NCBI RefSeq assembly: GCF_042159835.1
Contig: NZ_JBBVGT010000003.1
Coordinates: 496,001 to 560,000, forward strand
Reading direction: 5' to 3'
DNA: 64,000 nucleotides
Source of the DNA: Albibacterium profundi
GTDB lineage: Bacteria; Bacteroidota; Bacteroidia; Sphingobacteriales; Sphingobacteriaceae
This document shows, piece by piece, positions 51,022 through 59,605 of this stretch. Each line of letters begins with the position of its first letter. Within the stretch, counting starts at the first letter, position 1. A program made the translations under genes and the position numbers. Below the pieces are notes generated by a model that was given only the letters and a program-made list of their open reading frames with translations, did no database searches and had not been told where the DNA came from.

Positions 51022-51053
51022 AAAGCCCGCACAGATATTGTGCGGGCTTTTTT
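51019..51053. terminator. Strong intrinsic terminator after the small lipoprotein gene
   Basis: Perfect 15-pair hairpin AAAAAAGCCCGCACA-gatat-TGTGCGGGCTTTTTT. On the minus strand it ends transcription of the 51078-51272 gene and insulates purB. Confidence 0.93.
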
Positions 51054-51077
51054 GTTATCAGAGATTTCTCAGATTGC

Positions 51078-51272
51078 TTAGTCGATAACGTTAGTATCGA
51101 TATCAGCTGAATCGATAACTGCAGTATCTACATCATTAACGATTGCAGTATCTTCTTCGATTACAACATCAACTTCTTCTGCTTCTTGAGATTCAGTTGG
51201 TTGAGTGTTACAAGCAGCTGCTGCGAAAGTCAAAGCTAGGCCTAAGAAACCAAATTTGAATAGATTTTTCAT
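51078..51272 (-). CDS. Small very acidic lipoprotein
   Basis: A 64-residue precursor: signal with lipobox (LALTFAAAACN, cysteine near residue 21) and a mature part of about 43 residues that is almost entirely Asp, Glu, Val, Ile and Thr with no lysine or arginine (EEVDVVIEEDTAIVNDVDTA). No family recognised. Its own strong terminator and a leader of 196 bases to the divergent sigma gene suggest a separately and perhaps highly expressed transcript. Cation binding at the envelope is a guess from composition. Confidence 0.75.
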   Translation of the reverse strand: MKNLFKFGFLGLALTFAAAACNTQPTESQEAEEVDVVIEEDTAIVNDVDTAVIDSADIDTNVID

Positions 51273-51468
51273 TTTAATTGTTTTTTGTTGTTAAAATAAC
51301 TAGTTTATTTTATCCTTAATACCTCATATCTCAAAAGGTAACCCCGGTAACTCAAAAATTTTTAAATATTTTTCTGTATGGCCCACTCTTTCTTTTTAAC
51401 GAGCACAAATTTATATTTATATATTTATCAAAAAATGGGTTACTTTTATTCGTTTTAAGTATTAAAAG

Positions 51469-52029
51469 GTGAACAGAGTACAAGAAGAATACAGAGACGA
51501 TCAGGAAATACTAAGAGGTATAGCGGAAGGTTCAACAACAGAATTGGAATATCTATACACACGATACTATCCGATGGTTTATCAGCTTATCGTTAAGAAT
51601 AGCGGCGAAGAGGATGATGCGAAGGATATTTTTCAGGAAGCCGTGATTGTATTGTATGACAAAGTTCAGTCTGGCAACTTCGTTCTTAGCAGTAAACTAG
51701 GAACCTTTATCTACTCTGTTTGTAGGCGGCTTTGGTTAAAGCGACTAAATAAGTCAGATCGCCTCATTTTAAATACGCAAGAGCAGGACGAGCTAGTAGG
51801 TGTGGAAGATGATTTGGCGGAATACTACGAGCGAGAGGATCAATTTCTATTGATGGAACAGTCTTTACATCTGTTAGGCGAACCTTGCCAAACGATTATA
51901 AGTGATTTCTATCTCCACAATTTATCAATGCAGGAGATATGCGAAAAGTTTGGATACACGAATGCAGATAATGCTAAGAATCAAAAGTATAAATGCTTAC
52001 AACGATTAAAGAAACTATTTTTTAAATAA
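51469..52029 (+). CDS. ECF-like RNA polymerase sigma factor
   Basis: A 186-residue sigma-70 family protein. Region 2 is EYLYTRYYPMVYQLIVKNSGEEDDAKDIFQEAVIVLYDKV through FIYSVCRRLWLKRL; region 4 is helical with DFYLHNLSMQEICEKFGYTNADNAKNQKYKCLQRLKKLF, including the recognition helix. Length is that of ECF sigmas. The start is taken as the GTG at 51469; no upstream ATG is in frame. Six bases after its stop begins a membrane protein with an anti-sigma-like N-terminus and a trypsin-like protease, a likely regulator. Confidence 0.92.
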   Translation: MNRVQEEYRDDQEILRGIAEGSTTELEYLYTRYYPMVYQLIVKNSGEEDDAKDIFQEAVIVLYDKVQSGNFVLSSKLGTFIYSVCRRLWLKRLNKSDRLILNTQEQDELVGVEDDLAEYYEREDQFLLMEQSLHLLGEPCQTIISDFYLHNLSMQEICEKFGYTNADNAKNQKYKCLQRLKKLFFK

Positions 52030-52035
52030 AAGAAC

Positions 52036-53133
52036 ATGATGAAGAAGGATGTAGATTTTGTTGCACGAGCTGATGCTTATATCAGAGGTGAAATGAGTCC
52101 AGAAGAGCGGAATGAGTTTGAAATATATTGCAAAAACAACCCAGAGGCTGCTGCTTTTTATGAAGAACATCATTTGTTGGTGGAAAAGCTGAGCGAATAT
52201 CAGAAGCGGGGAGAGTTTAGAGCAAAGCTGGAGCAAATAAGTGCTCATTTGAATCTCACAGAGCAAAAGCGTAACAACAAGTCGAACGCTATGGTCAGCT
52301 TCTGGAAAAACCACGGCGCGACAACATTGATTGCGGCTTCAGTTGCTTTAATGATTGTCTTTTCAACCTTGTGGATGTCGGGGTTTTATAGTAATGTAAA
52401 AGATAACACAAGCAAATACAGCGCGTTGAAGCGTGATATGAATCGTATTCAAAGCAATGTAAATGCACAAAATCGTGTAATTAACACCATTAGTTCCAAT
52501 GTACAAAAATCGGAACCTAGTAGTTTTGGAGGAACAGGCTTTGCTTTAACCTCCAATGGTTATATTGCTACAAACTATCATGTTATTAGCGGGGCTGATT
52601 CTGTGTATGTACAAAACGGGGAAGGGGTGTCGTATAAAACAAATGTCGTTTATATCGATCCCGCCTATGATATCGCTTTATTGGAAATCATTGACCCTGC
52701 ATTTCAGGACTTAAGCCCACTTCCCTATACGTTTAAGACAGGAGAGTCTGAACTCGGACAGGATATCTTCACTATTGGCTTTCCACGTGAAGAACCCGTA
52801 TATGGTAGGGGATATTTGAGTTCAAATACAGGATACGGTGGCGACACAGTTGCTTACCAAGTGTCAATTCCGGTAAACCCGGGGAATAGTGGTGGTCCGG
52901 TATTGGATGATTCAGGAAACATCATTGGTGTTATTAGTGGAAAGCAAAAAGAAGCCGATGGAGCTGCTTTTGCGGTAAAAACCGAATATTTACTAAAGTC
53001 TCTAGAAAACGTGTCGCGTGACTCTTTAGACAAAAAGTTAGTTTACAATAAAACCAATCTGTTAAAGGGTCTTCCCCGAACTGCACAAATAAAGAAAATA
53101 AGAGATTATATCTATATGGTGAAGGTGTATTAG
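52036..53133 (+). CDS. Membrane-anchored trypsin-like (S1C) serine protease with anti-sigma-like N-terminus
   Basis: A 365-residue single-pass protein. Residues 1-60 (DFVARADAYIRGEMSPEER, then EFEIYCKNNPEAAAFYEEH) look like the cytosolic helical domain of FecR-type anti-sigma factors. One helix (about 93-118) crosses the membrane, a helical neck follows, and residues about 160-350 form a DegP/HtrA-like protease with H182 (TNYHVI), D212 (AYDIALL) and S285 (NPGNSGGPV). No PDZ domain is present. The alternative start is the second ATG at 52039. A perfect terminator hairpin follows. Coupling to the sigma gene suggests regulated proteolysis across the membrane; that is inference. Confidence 0.88.
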   Translation: MMKKDVDFVARADAYIRGEMSPEERNEFEIYCKNNPEAAAFYEEHHLLVEKLSEYQKRGEFRAKLEQISAHLNLTEQKRNNKSNAMVSFWKNHGATTLIAASVALMIVFSTLWMSGFYSNVKDNTSKYSALKRDMNRIQSNVNAQNRVINTISSNVQKSEPSSFGGTGFALTSNGYIATNYHVISGADSVYVQNGEGVSYKTNVVYIDPAYDIALLEIIDPAFQDLSPLPYTFKTGESELGQDIFTIGFPREEPVYGRGYLSSNTGYGGDTVAYQVSIPVNPGNSGGPVLDDSGNIIGVISGKQKEADGAAFAVKTEYLLKSLENVSRDSLDKKLVYNKTNLLKGLPRTAQIKKIRDYIYMVKVY

Positions 53134-53152
53134 AGCGATCTATCTTTTCTAG

Positions 53153-53185
53153 AAAAAGCGTATTATCTATGGTAATACGCTTTTT
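53153..53185 (+). terminator. Intrinsic terminator of the sigma/protease operon
   Basis: Perfect 13-pair hairpin AAAAAGCGTATTA-tctatgg-TAATACGCTTTTT followed by more T, 19 bases after the protease stop. Confidence 0.92.
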
Positions 53186-53271
53186 TTTTAGAAAAGAATT
53201 TTACTATAAAGTTGAATAAGCACTTTTGAAATTACTAAATTAGTTTTTCAAACCTAAATTTATGTGCTTAT

Positions 53272-55317
53272 ATGCTTAGAAGTGTTCTTGCCTCTATCTT
53301 TTTTATTTTTACTATGTCGGTTTCGGCCCAGAAAATAGCAACCTTAACTGTGCCGATTAACAATACTTCGGGAAGCTTTCATGTTCCGGTCTCTGTATCG
53401 TTGGATGATATTACCGTGCTCCCTGATTCAATGTTGTCACTTTTTGAAATAACTGATGGTGATCGCCGATCGGTTGCATACCAAATTGAACATGGACAAG
53501 ACAGGGAAATGCACTGGTTGCTAAGTCCGAATAAAAAGGGGCAAAAAAAGAGGGAACGTGTTTTTGAGCTTGTCAAGGGTAAGCCAACCGTAGTTGAAGC
53601 TGCGGTGCAGGTCCTAGATCAGAATGGAGCCTTGCTCATCCAGTCGTCCGGAAATAACCTACTGCGTTATGTTTATAAAACACATTATCCACCCGAGGGG
53701 GTCGACAGTGCTTATAAGCGCAGCGGCTTTATCCATCCGTTTTGGACACCGAACGGACAAGAGCTCACGCGGATCGACCCACCCGATCACTATCATCATT
53801 TCGGACTATGGAATCCGTGGACCAGGGTGTTGTTTGACGGTGATACGGTCGACTTCTGGAACATAAGAGACGGTAAAGGGACTGTTCGTTTCGCTCATCT
53901 TATTTCAAGAAATCAAGGCGCTATTTACGGAGATTATCAAACAGTACATGAGCATATTGCCTTTAAAAAAGATGGCAGCGAAAAAACTGCTCTTAACGAA
54001 GTACAGTCTGTACGAATCTACAAACCGGATACAGAAGATGATTATTACATCATGGATATTACCGTAGAGCTAGATTGCGCCTCTGCCAGTCCAGTCATCC
54101 TTCAGGAGTACCGCTATGGAGGTTTGGGTTGGAGGGCAACGGAAGCATGGAACGACGATAACAGCGAAGTATTGACCTCGGAAGGAAATACTCGTAAAAA
54201 TGCTGATGGCACCAAAGCACGCTGGGTAATTGTACAAGGCAGCTTGGGCGCCGATTATGGAGGTGCACTAATGATGTCGTACCCGATAAACTATAATCAT
54301 CCTGAACCGCTACGAATCTGGCCTGAAGGTACCAATGGCCGGGGGGATGTATTTGCCAATTTCTCACCTACGAAAGATCGGGATTGGCCGCTCTATCCGG
54401 GGAATACTTATGTTCAGAAATATCGCTTTCTTGTTTACAATGGAGAAATGGACGAGCAGCGTGCAGAAGAAGCTTGGCAGCAGTATGCACACCCACCAAA
54501 AGTTGCAGTCGATCTCAGTGCTGGAGCCATTGCTGGTTCAACATCAGACGTGAAGGAAAGCCGCAAAGTCTTGCTTTATACCAAAAATGGCGAAGGCTTC
54601 GTACATGATAATATTCCCTATGCGGTAGAGGCTATTAAAAAACTTGGTGCTGAGTACGATTTTCAAGTCGACGTCTCAGAAGATCCCTCGGTTTTTACAG
54701 AAGACAATTTAAAGCAATACAAGTTGCTCATATTTTCAAGCACTAATAACGATGTCTTTGATACAGATGATCAACGGCTTGCCTTCCGCAGATATATACA
54801 AGCAGGTGGAGGTTTTGTTGGAATTCACTCGGTTACCGGAACAGAGAGGAATTGGACTTGGTTTAAGAAAATGGTCGGTGGTAGTTTTTCCTGGCATGCT
54901 GTTCTCCAGGAGTTTACAGTAGTTAATATCCGACCAGAGCATCCGTCTGTAGAAGGGTTGCCGAAAAGATGGGTCAGAAAGGATGAATGTTATTTTACAA
55001 AGGAGATGTATCCTGGAATTAAGGTTTTGATGGCGCACGATTTGAATTCGTTAGATCTCAGCTTAGCAGACAATCAGGAGCGTTTAGTAAAAGAGCACTC
55101 TGCACACTTTGGTGAATTATATCCGGCAGTGTGGCATCAGAAGTTTGACGGAGGTACAATTTGGATAAGCACCCTTGGCCATATGAAAGAAAGCTATCAG
55201 GATCCTGTGTTTATGCAGCATATTTTACAGGGAATTCAGTATGTGTTCAATGAAACGGGCGCATTGGATTACACTGAAGCTTATGCAAGAGGACGGGACG
55301 ATGAAGTCCGCTACTGA
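53272..55317 (+). CDS. PmoA (DUF6807) fused to ThuA-like domain, exported
   Basis: A 681-residue protein with a signal peptide (SIFFIFTMSVSAQ). Residues about 25-410 match the PmoA/DUF6807 family (YHHFGLWNPWTRVLFDGDTVDFWN, then LQEYRYGGLGWRATEAWND and the DWPLYPGNTYVQKYRFLVY end). Residues about 430-670 form a ThuA-type glutamine-amidotransferase-like domain (VLLYTKNGEGFVHDNIPYAV, GGGFVGIHSVTGTERNW, VWHQKFDGGTIWISTLGH). ThuA relatives are linked to oxidised (3-keto) sugar use. It leads a cluster with two Gfo/Idh/MocA-type genes, 33 bases before the first. Confidence 0.88.
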   Translation: MLRSVLASIFFIFTMSVSAQKIATLTVPINNTSGSFHVPVSVSLDDITVLPDSMLSLFEITDGDRRSVAYQIEHGQDREMHWLLSPNKKGQKKRERVFELVKGKPTVVEAAVQVLDQNGALLIQSSGNNLLRYVYKTHYPPEGVDSAYKRSGFIHPFWTPNGQELTRIDPPDHYHHFGLWNPWTRVLFDGDTVDFWNIRDGKGTVRFAHLISRNQGAIYGDYQTVHEHIAFKKDGSEKTALNEVQSVRIYKPDTEDDYYIMDITVELDCASASPVILQEYRYGGLGWRATEAWNDDNSEVLTSEGNTRKNADGTKARWVIVQGSLGADYGGALMMSYPINYNHPEPLRIWPEGTNGRGDVFANFSPTKDRDWPLYPGNTYVQKYRFLVYNGEMDEQRAEEAWQQYAHPPKVAVDLSAGAIAGSTSDVKESRKVLLYTKNGEGFVHDNIPYAVEAIKKLGAEYDFQVDVSEDPSVFTEDNLKQYKLLIFSSTNNDVFDTDDQRLAFRRYIQAGGGFVGIHSVTGTERNWTWFKKMVGGSFSWHAVLQEFTVVNIRPEHPSVEGLPKRWVRKDECYFTKEMYPGIKVLMAHDLNSLDLSLADNQERLVKEHSAHFGELYPAVWHQKFDGGTIWISTLGHMKESYQDPVFMQHILQGIQYVFNETGALDYTEAYARGRDDEVRY

Positions 55318-55350
55318 AGTCTCAATTTTTAAATCTAAAATTATTATTTT

Positions 55351-56757
55351 ATGACACATACACGAACAGGTTCTTCCATAAACCGTAGAGATTTTGTAAA
55401 AACGGCTGCAGCCGGTTCCGCTGCTTTTGCTGGTTTCCCATCCATCGTCCCATCTTTCGTTTTAGGGAAAGATGCACCTAGTAATAAGATTAATGTCGGA
55501 CAGATTGGGTGCGGACGTATTGCTCAGACTCACGATTTGCCGGAAACCTTTAAACACAAAAACGTCCGTATCACTGCTTTAAGTGATGTAGATCGGGAAC
55601 GACTCGTAGGATGTAAAAAATTAGTAGAGGGTTGGTACACAAAACGGGACAATCGCTCTCCAGAAATCCAGTCCTATGACGACTATCATGAATTGTTGGA
55701 AAATAAAGACATTGATGCAGTTATTATCAGTACGCCGGACCATTGGCACGCACAACCGGCTATTGAGGCTGCTTTAGCAGATAAGCATATCTATCTTCAG
55801 AAACCTACTTCGTTAACGATTGAGGAAGGGCGACAAATGAGCGATGCAGTTCAGAAAGCAGGTGTCGTGTTCCAGTTGGGAAGCCAACAACGGTCCATGA
55901 ACCCATGGCCACAATTTAAAAAAGCATGTGAGTTAGTTCGCAATGGTCGGATTGGTAAAATTCATACCGTAAAAATAGGTTTGCCGTTTGACCCGGCTGG
56001 TGGAGCAAGTGCCGAGATGCCTATACCTGAAGGTTTTAACTATGACATGTGGCTGGGTTCAACACCTTATGTGCCTTATACGATTGATCGTGTGCATCCG
56101 GAGAACCCACATGATCGTGGCGGGTGGTTGCGCTTGGAGCAATTTGGGGCTGGAATGATCACGGGCTGGGGTGTCCATCATATTGATATTGCTCATTGGG
56201 GAATGGATACCGAATTAACGGGGCCAATTGAGGTGGAAGCTACCGCTGAATTTCCGACGACGGGTTTATGGAATGTTCATGGAAAATACGAAGCTAGAGC
56301 ACGTTATGCCAATGGAATCGAGATGTTGATGGGCGACTATCCGAACGGTGTTCGTTTTGAGGGTAGCGACGGTTGGATTTTCGTTGGGCGCGGAAATGTA
56401 GGTGTTACCGCAAGCGATCCGACTAGTGGTGATAATCAAGCCTTTCAAGCAAGTGATCCGAGTATATTGGGATCGGAAATAGGTGCTAATGAGGTTCATT
56501 TATATGCAAGTCCGGAGCAGCACCAAAATTGGTTGGAATGCATAGAGAACGGAAAAGAACCCATTAGCCCGGTGGAAGTGGCGCATCGGTCGTGCAGTGC
56601 CTGCTTAATTCTTCATGCGGCGATGAAAGTTCCCGGAAAATTACAATGGGATCCCGATAAGGAACAATTTAAAGACAATATAGAAGCGAATAAACTTCTT
56701 TCTAGACCCCAACGATATCCCTATGGGACGAACTATATTCAGTATAAATATAGTTAA
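55351..56757 (+). CDS. Tat-exported Gfo/Idh/MocA family oxidoreductase
   Basis: A 468-residue NAD(P)-dependent oxidoreductase with a twin-arginine signal (SINRRDFVKTAAAGSAAFAG). The Rossmann motif is VGQIGCGRIAQTHDL, then STPDHWHAQPAIEAALADKHIYLQKPTS with the family EKP lysine (here QKP). The C-terminal domain has WGVHHIDIAHWGMD. Folded export by Tat lets it carry its NAD(P) cofactor into the periplasm. Its substrate is probably a sugar or sugar derivative acted on together with the PmoA-ThuA protein upstream. Confidence 0.92.
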   Translation: MTHTRTGSSINRRDFVKTAAAGSAAFAGFPSIVPSFVLGKDAPSNKINVGQIGCGRIAQTHDLPETFKHKNVRITALSDVDRERLVGCKKLVEGWYTKRDNRSPEIQSYDDYHELLENKDIDAVIISTPDHWHAQPAIEAALADKHIYLQKPTSLTIEEGRQMSDAVQKAGVVFQLGSQQRSMNPWPQFKKACELVRNGRIGKIHTVKIGLPFDPAGGASAEMPIPEGFNYDMWLGSTPYVPYTIDRVHPENPHDRGGWLRLEQFGAGMITGWGVHHIDIAHWGMDTELTGPIEVEATAEFPTTGLWNVHGKYEARARYANGIEMLMGDYPNGVRFEGSDGWIFVGRGNVGVTASDPTSGDNQAFQASDPSILGSEIGANEVHLYASPEQHQNWLECIENGKEPISPVEVAHRSCSACLILHAAMKVPGKLQWDPDKEQFKDNIEANKLLSRPQRYPYGTNYIQYKYS

Positions 56758-56829
56758 TGTCGAAAAAACAAATTAGAAAATCATATATTGGAAGCTGAAA
56801 AATTGGCTTTCATACAAACCTTATCTTAA

Positions 56830-58209
56830 ATGAAGAAAATTTATTTGATCCTAACTGTTTTATTCGCAGCGGGTTGCTCTGGCTCATCAAACAATAATTC
56901 CTCTGACGAAATGAATTCTAAAGTAAAGCTTATGACCCTTGCGCCCGGGCACTTTCACGCGGCATTGGTGCAGAAAAGTATGTACGCAGATGTTGACTCC
57001 ACAGTTCACGTGTACGCCCCCGAAGGTGCAGAGTTAGATGCTCATATGGCGTTGATTAAACAATATAATTCTGATTCTGACAAGCCAACCGCTTGGAAAG
57101 AAGCGGTTTATACGGGTTCTGATTATTTCGAAAAGATGCTTGAAGAAAAGGCGGGAAATGTAGTCGTACTTGCAGGGAATAACCGGGATAAAATTAATTA
57201 TATCGACCAGTCGATTGCTGCTGGGTTCAATGTATTGGCTGATAAGCCAATGGCAATTGACCGCGCTGGATTCGAAGTGCTGAAAACTGCCTTTGATAAA
57301 GCAAAAGAACAGGATTTGCTTTTATACGATATCATGACCGAGCGTTACGAGATTACGACTATGCTACAAAAGGAATTTTCATTATTAAAAGATGTTTATG
57401 GTGAACAGGAAATGGGAACGGAGGATAATCCGGCGGTAACCAAAGAGAGTGTTCACCATTTTTTTAAATACGTGTCCGGCAATCCGTTAACCCGCCCTGC
57501 TTGGTTTTTTGACGTAGCGCAACAAGGAGAGGGAATAGTAGATGTAACCACACATTTAGTAGATATGATCCAATGGTCTTTATTTCCGGGAGAAGTGATC
57601 GATTACACGAGGGATATTAATATGCTGTCTGCGAAGCGTTGGCCTACCACGATGAGCAGGGAGCAATTTCAGGAGGCGACCAAGCAGTCTGATTATCCCG
57701 ACTACCTTCACAAGGATGTCGTGGGCGATTCCCTGAAGGTATATTCGAATGGAGAGATGAATTACACACTAAAAGGTGTTCACACCAAAGTTTCCGTCAT
57801 TTGGAATTTTCAGGCTCCCGAAGGTACCGGCGATACCCATTACTCGATTATGAGAGGGAGTAAAACTAACTTAGTGATCCGTCAAGGTGCGGATCAGGGC
57901 TATAAACCAGCCTTGTATATAGAACCCGTAGAGGGAAAAACCGACGCATATAAAGAGGCACTTTTGATTGGACTGAAGACAATACAGGAAAAGTTTCCGG
58001 GAGTTGAGTTGAAAGAGTATGACAAGGGCTGGGAAGTACTCGTTCCGGACGAATATAAGGTAGGCCACGAAGCGCATTTTGCACAAGTGACTGAAAAGTA
58101 TCTTGAGTATTTAAAAAAGGGCAATATGCCGGATTGGGAAGTCCCTAATATGATTGCCAAATACTACACAACAACCGAGGCTCTAGAGTTAGCTAAGGAA
58201 GGTCAATAA
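56830..58209 (+). CDS. Lipoprotein with Gfo/Idh/MocA-like fold (putative oxidoreductase C-terminal family)
   Basis: A 459-residue lipoprotein (signal ending LFAAGCSG). The N-terminal half looks Rossmann-like (VVLAGNNRDKINYIDQSIAAGFNVLADKPM with the conserved DKP lysine) and the second half resembles the putative-oxidoreductase C-terminal domain (FFDVAQQGEGIVDVTTHLVDMIQW). The first strand-turn reads MTLAPGHFHAALVQ, so the glycine-rich GxGxxG cofactor turn is missing. Sec-type export also argues against bound NAD. It may have lost or changed its chemistry. It follows the Tat enzyme by 72 bases. Confidence 0.85.
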   Translation: MKKIYLILTVLFAAGCSGSSNNNSSDEMNSKVKLMTLAPGHFHAALVQKSMYADVDSTVHVYAPEGAELDAHMALIKQYNSDSDKPTAWKEAVYTGSDYFEKMLEEKAGNVVVLAGNNRDKINYIDQSIAAGFNVLADKPMAIDRAGFEVLKTAFDKAKEQDLLLYDIMTERYEITTMLQKEFSLLKDVYGEQEMGTEDNPAVTKESVHHFFKYVSGNPLTRPAWFFDVAQQGEGIVDVTTHLVDMIQWSLFPGEVIDYTRDINMLSAKRWPTTMSREQFQEATKQSDYPDYLHKDVVGDSLKVYSNGEMNYTLKGVHTKVSVIWNFQAPEGTGDTHYSIMRGSKTNLVIRQGADQGYKPALYIEPVEGKTDAYKEALLIGLKTIQEKFPGVELKEYDKGWEVLVPDEYKVGHEAHFAQVTEKYLEYLKKGNMPDWEVPNMIAKYYTTTEALELAKEGQ

Positions 58210-58220
58210 AATATAATGTG

Positions 58221-58769
58221 ATGAAGATATATACAAAAAAGGGGGATAAGGGGCAAACGTCTCTGATTGGAGGTGCCAAAGTAGCCAAACATCACCTCCG
58301 TATTGAAAGCTACGGAACGGTCGACGAGCTGAATTCTTATATTGGCTTAATTCGGAGTTATGAGATCGACTCGAAGCAGGATGATACACTGAAAGAAATT
58401 CAAGATCGGCTTTTTACGATCGGCTCGTCACTTGCATCAGATCCTGAACGGTCTACCAAGCAAATACCTGACTTATATAATACCGATATTGAATTCTTAG
58501 AAGAGCAAATCGATACAATGACTGAACAGTTGCCTCCATTAAAGCACTTTATCCTGCCAGGTGGAGGATTGGCCTCGTCTGCATGCCATTTGGCTAGATG
58601 TGTATGTCGTCGTGCTGAGCGTTTGTCTGTCCATCTTTCAGAAACAAGTTATGTAGATGAAAAAGTAATTATTTATCTGAATCGTCTGAGTGATTATCTT
58701 TTCGTCTTAGCCCGAAAAGTAGCTTTAGACTCAGGTAATAATGAAAATATCTGGGTTCCAAGGGTTTAG
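58221..58769 (+). CDS. Cob(I)alamin adenosyltransferase, PduO type
   Basis: About 182 residues from the ATG at 58221 (a GTG at 58218 precedes it). The N-terminal TKKGDKGQTSLIGGAKVAKH and GTVDELNSYIGLIRS, and CVCRRAERLSVHL toward the C-terminus, are PduO signatures for ATP and corrinoid binding. It converts cob(I)alamin to adenosylcobalamin. No other cobalamin gene or riboswitch is adjacent. It lies 11 bases after the lipoprotein oxidoreductase. Confidence 0.95.
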   Translation: MKIYTKKGDKGQTSLIGGAKVAKHHLRIESYGTVDELNSYIGLIRSYEIDSKQDDTLKEIQDRLFTIGSSLASDPERSTKQIPDLYNTDIEFLEEQIDTMTEQLPPLKHFILPGGGLASSACHLARCVCRRAERLSVHLSETSYVDEKVIIYLNRLSDYLFVLARKVALDSGNNENIWVPRV

Positions 58770-58810
58770 ATATTATTAGTTCATAAATTTTTTTATTTGA
58801 CAAATTATTC

Positions 58811-58818
58811 TATTTTTG
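58811..58818 (+). promoter_or_regulatory. -7 box (TATTTTTG) for the DUF2795 gene
   Basis: TATTTTTG is an exact -7 match 30 bases before the ATG at 58849. A TTTGAC lies 11 bases upstream, closer than the usual -33 spacing. Confidence 0.5.
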
Positions 58819-58848
58819 CGGAAAATTGAACTGATAAATAAATTAACT

Positions 58849-59070
58849 ATGTACTGGACATTAGAGTTAGCATCTCATTTAGAAGATGCACCTTGGCCGG
58901 CAACGAAAGATGAATTAATAGACTACGGAATCCGTTCAGGTGCTCCTGTTGAAGTTATTGAAAACTTACAAGCGCTTGAGGATGACGGCGAACCCTATGA
59001 AAATATCGAAGAAATATGGCCAGATTATCCTACTAAAGACGATTTCTTCTTTAACGAAGATGAGTATTAG
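58849..59070 (+). CDS. DUF2795 family protein
   Basis: About 73 residues from the ATG at 58849; the -7 box overlaps the codons of a longer frame from 58816, ruling that start out. MYWTLELASHLEDAPWPATKDELIDYGIR is the DUF2795 hallmark: a small, acidic, soluble protein (C-terminal YPTKDDFFFNEDEY) present across Bacteroidota and of unknown function. It is a single gene between a promoter and a strong bidirectional terminator, consistent with abundant independent expression. Confidence 0.92.
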   Translation: MYWTLELASHLEDAPWPATKDELIDYGIRSGAPVEVIENLQALEDDGEPYENIEEIWPDYPTKDDFFFNEDEY

Positions 59071-59092
59071 TAGTGATACGAGAACAATAAAT

Positions 59093-59125
59093 AAAAAAAG
59101 ACGCTTCAATTAAGCGTCTTTTTTT
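59093..59125. terminator. Bidirectional terminator between DUF2795 and fur
   Basis: Perfect 14-pair hairpin with A run and T run: AAAAAAAGACGCTT-caatt-AAGCGTCTTTTTTT. It serves both convergent transcripts. Confidence 0.93.
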
Positions 59126-59141
59126 ATTTTAAATGATTTTA

Positions 59142-59600
59142 TCAGTTGATTTTGGATTTGCAATGGGCACACACCCCAACCGCATTAATCCCCACCATAT
59201 CTAGCTGAAAGCCCTTCGGTACCTTTATAGCAGGTAGGGTTACTTCATCTAGACAATAGACACTATTACATTTCGAGCAGGTAAAGTGCACGTGTTCTTC
59301 ACTGTGTATATGTTCGGGGCAATCGTCAGAGCATAAGGCATAGGTTGCTGTACCGTGAAGATCAAATATTTTATGAAGGATACCTTTCTCTTCAAACGCA
59401 TTTAATACACGGTAAAGAGTTACCCGATCTACGCTTTTACCTAAAATCTTTTCTAAGTCAGGTTGCGAGGTTGCAGTTTCCTTTTCTGAAATAACGGAAA
59501 GAACACTTAAGCGGGGCACCGTTACTTTTAGGTTGTGCTTACGCAACAATCTCTCCGCTTTACTCTTCTTATTCGCTGAATTCCGACCTTGTCCCTGCAT
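59142..59600 (-). CDS. Fur family metal-responsive transcriptional regulator
   Basis: A 152-residue Fur-type repressor. The winged helix region is KAERLLRKHNLKVTVPRLSVLSV to VDRVTLYRVLNAFEEKGI, and the C-terminal dimer domain carries HIHSEEHVHFTCSKCNSVYC and a second pair CAHC, giving two CxxC zinc sites. Whether it is Fur, Zur or PerR cannot be told by motif. It is the last gene of pyrG-yidC-fur, starting 5 bases after the yidC stop. It may control the iron genes at the other end of this window; that is inference. Confidence 0.93.
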   Translation of the reverse strand: MQGQGRNSANKKSKAERLLRKHNLKVTVPRLSVLSVISEKETATSQPDLEKILGKSVDRVTLYRVLNAFEEKGILHKIFDLHGTATYALCSDDCPEHIHSEEHVHFTCSKCNSVYCLDEVTLPAIKVPKGFQLDMVGINAVGVCAHCKSKIN

Positions 59601-59605
59601 ATCTT

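Noticed and set aside
54095..54608. Frames on both strands inside the PmoA-ThuA gene
   Set aside because: The enclosing frame has two recognisable domains; the others are accidental.
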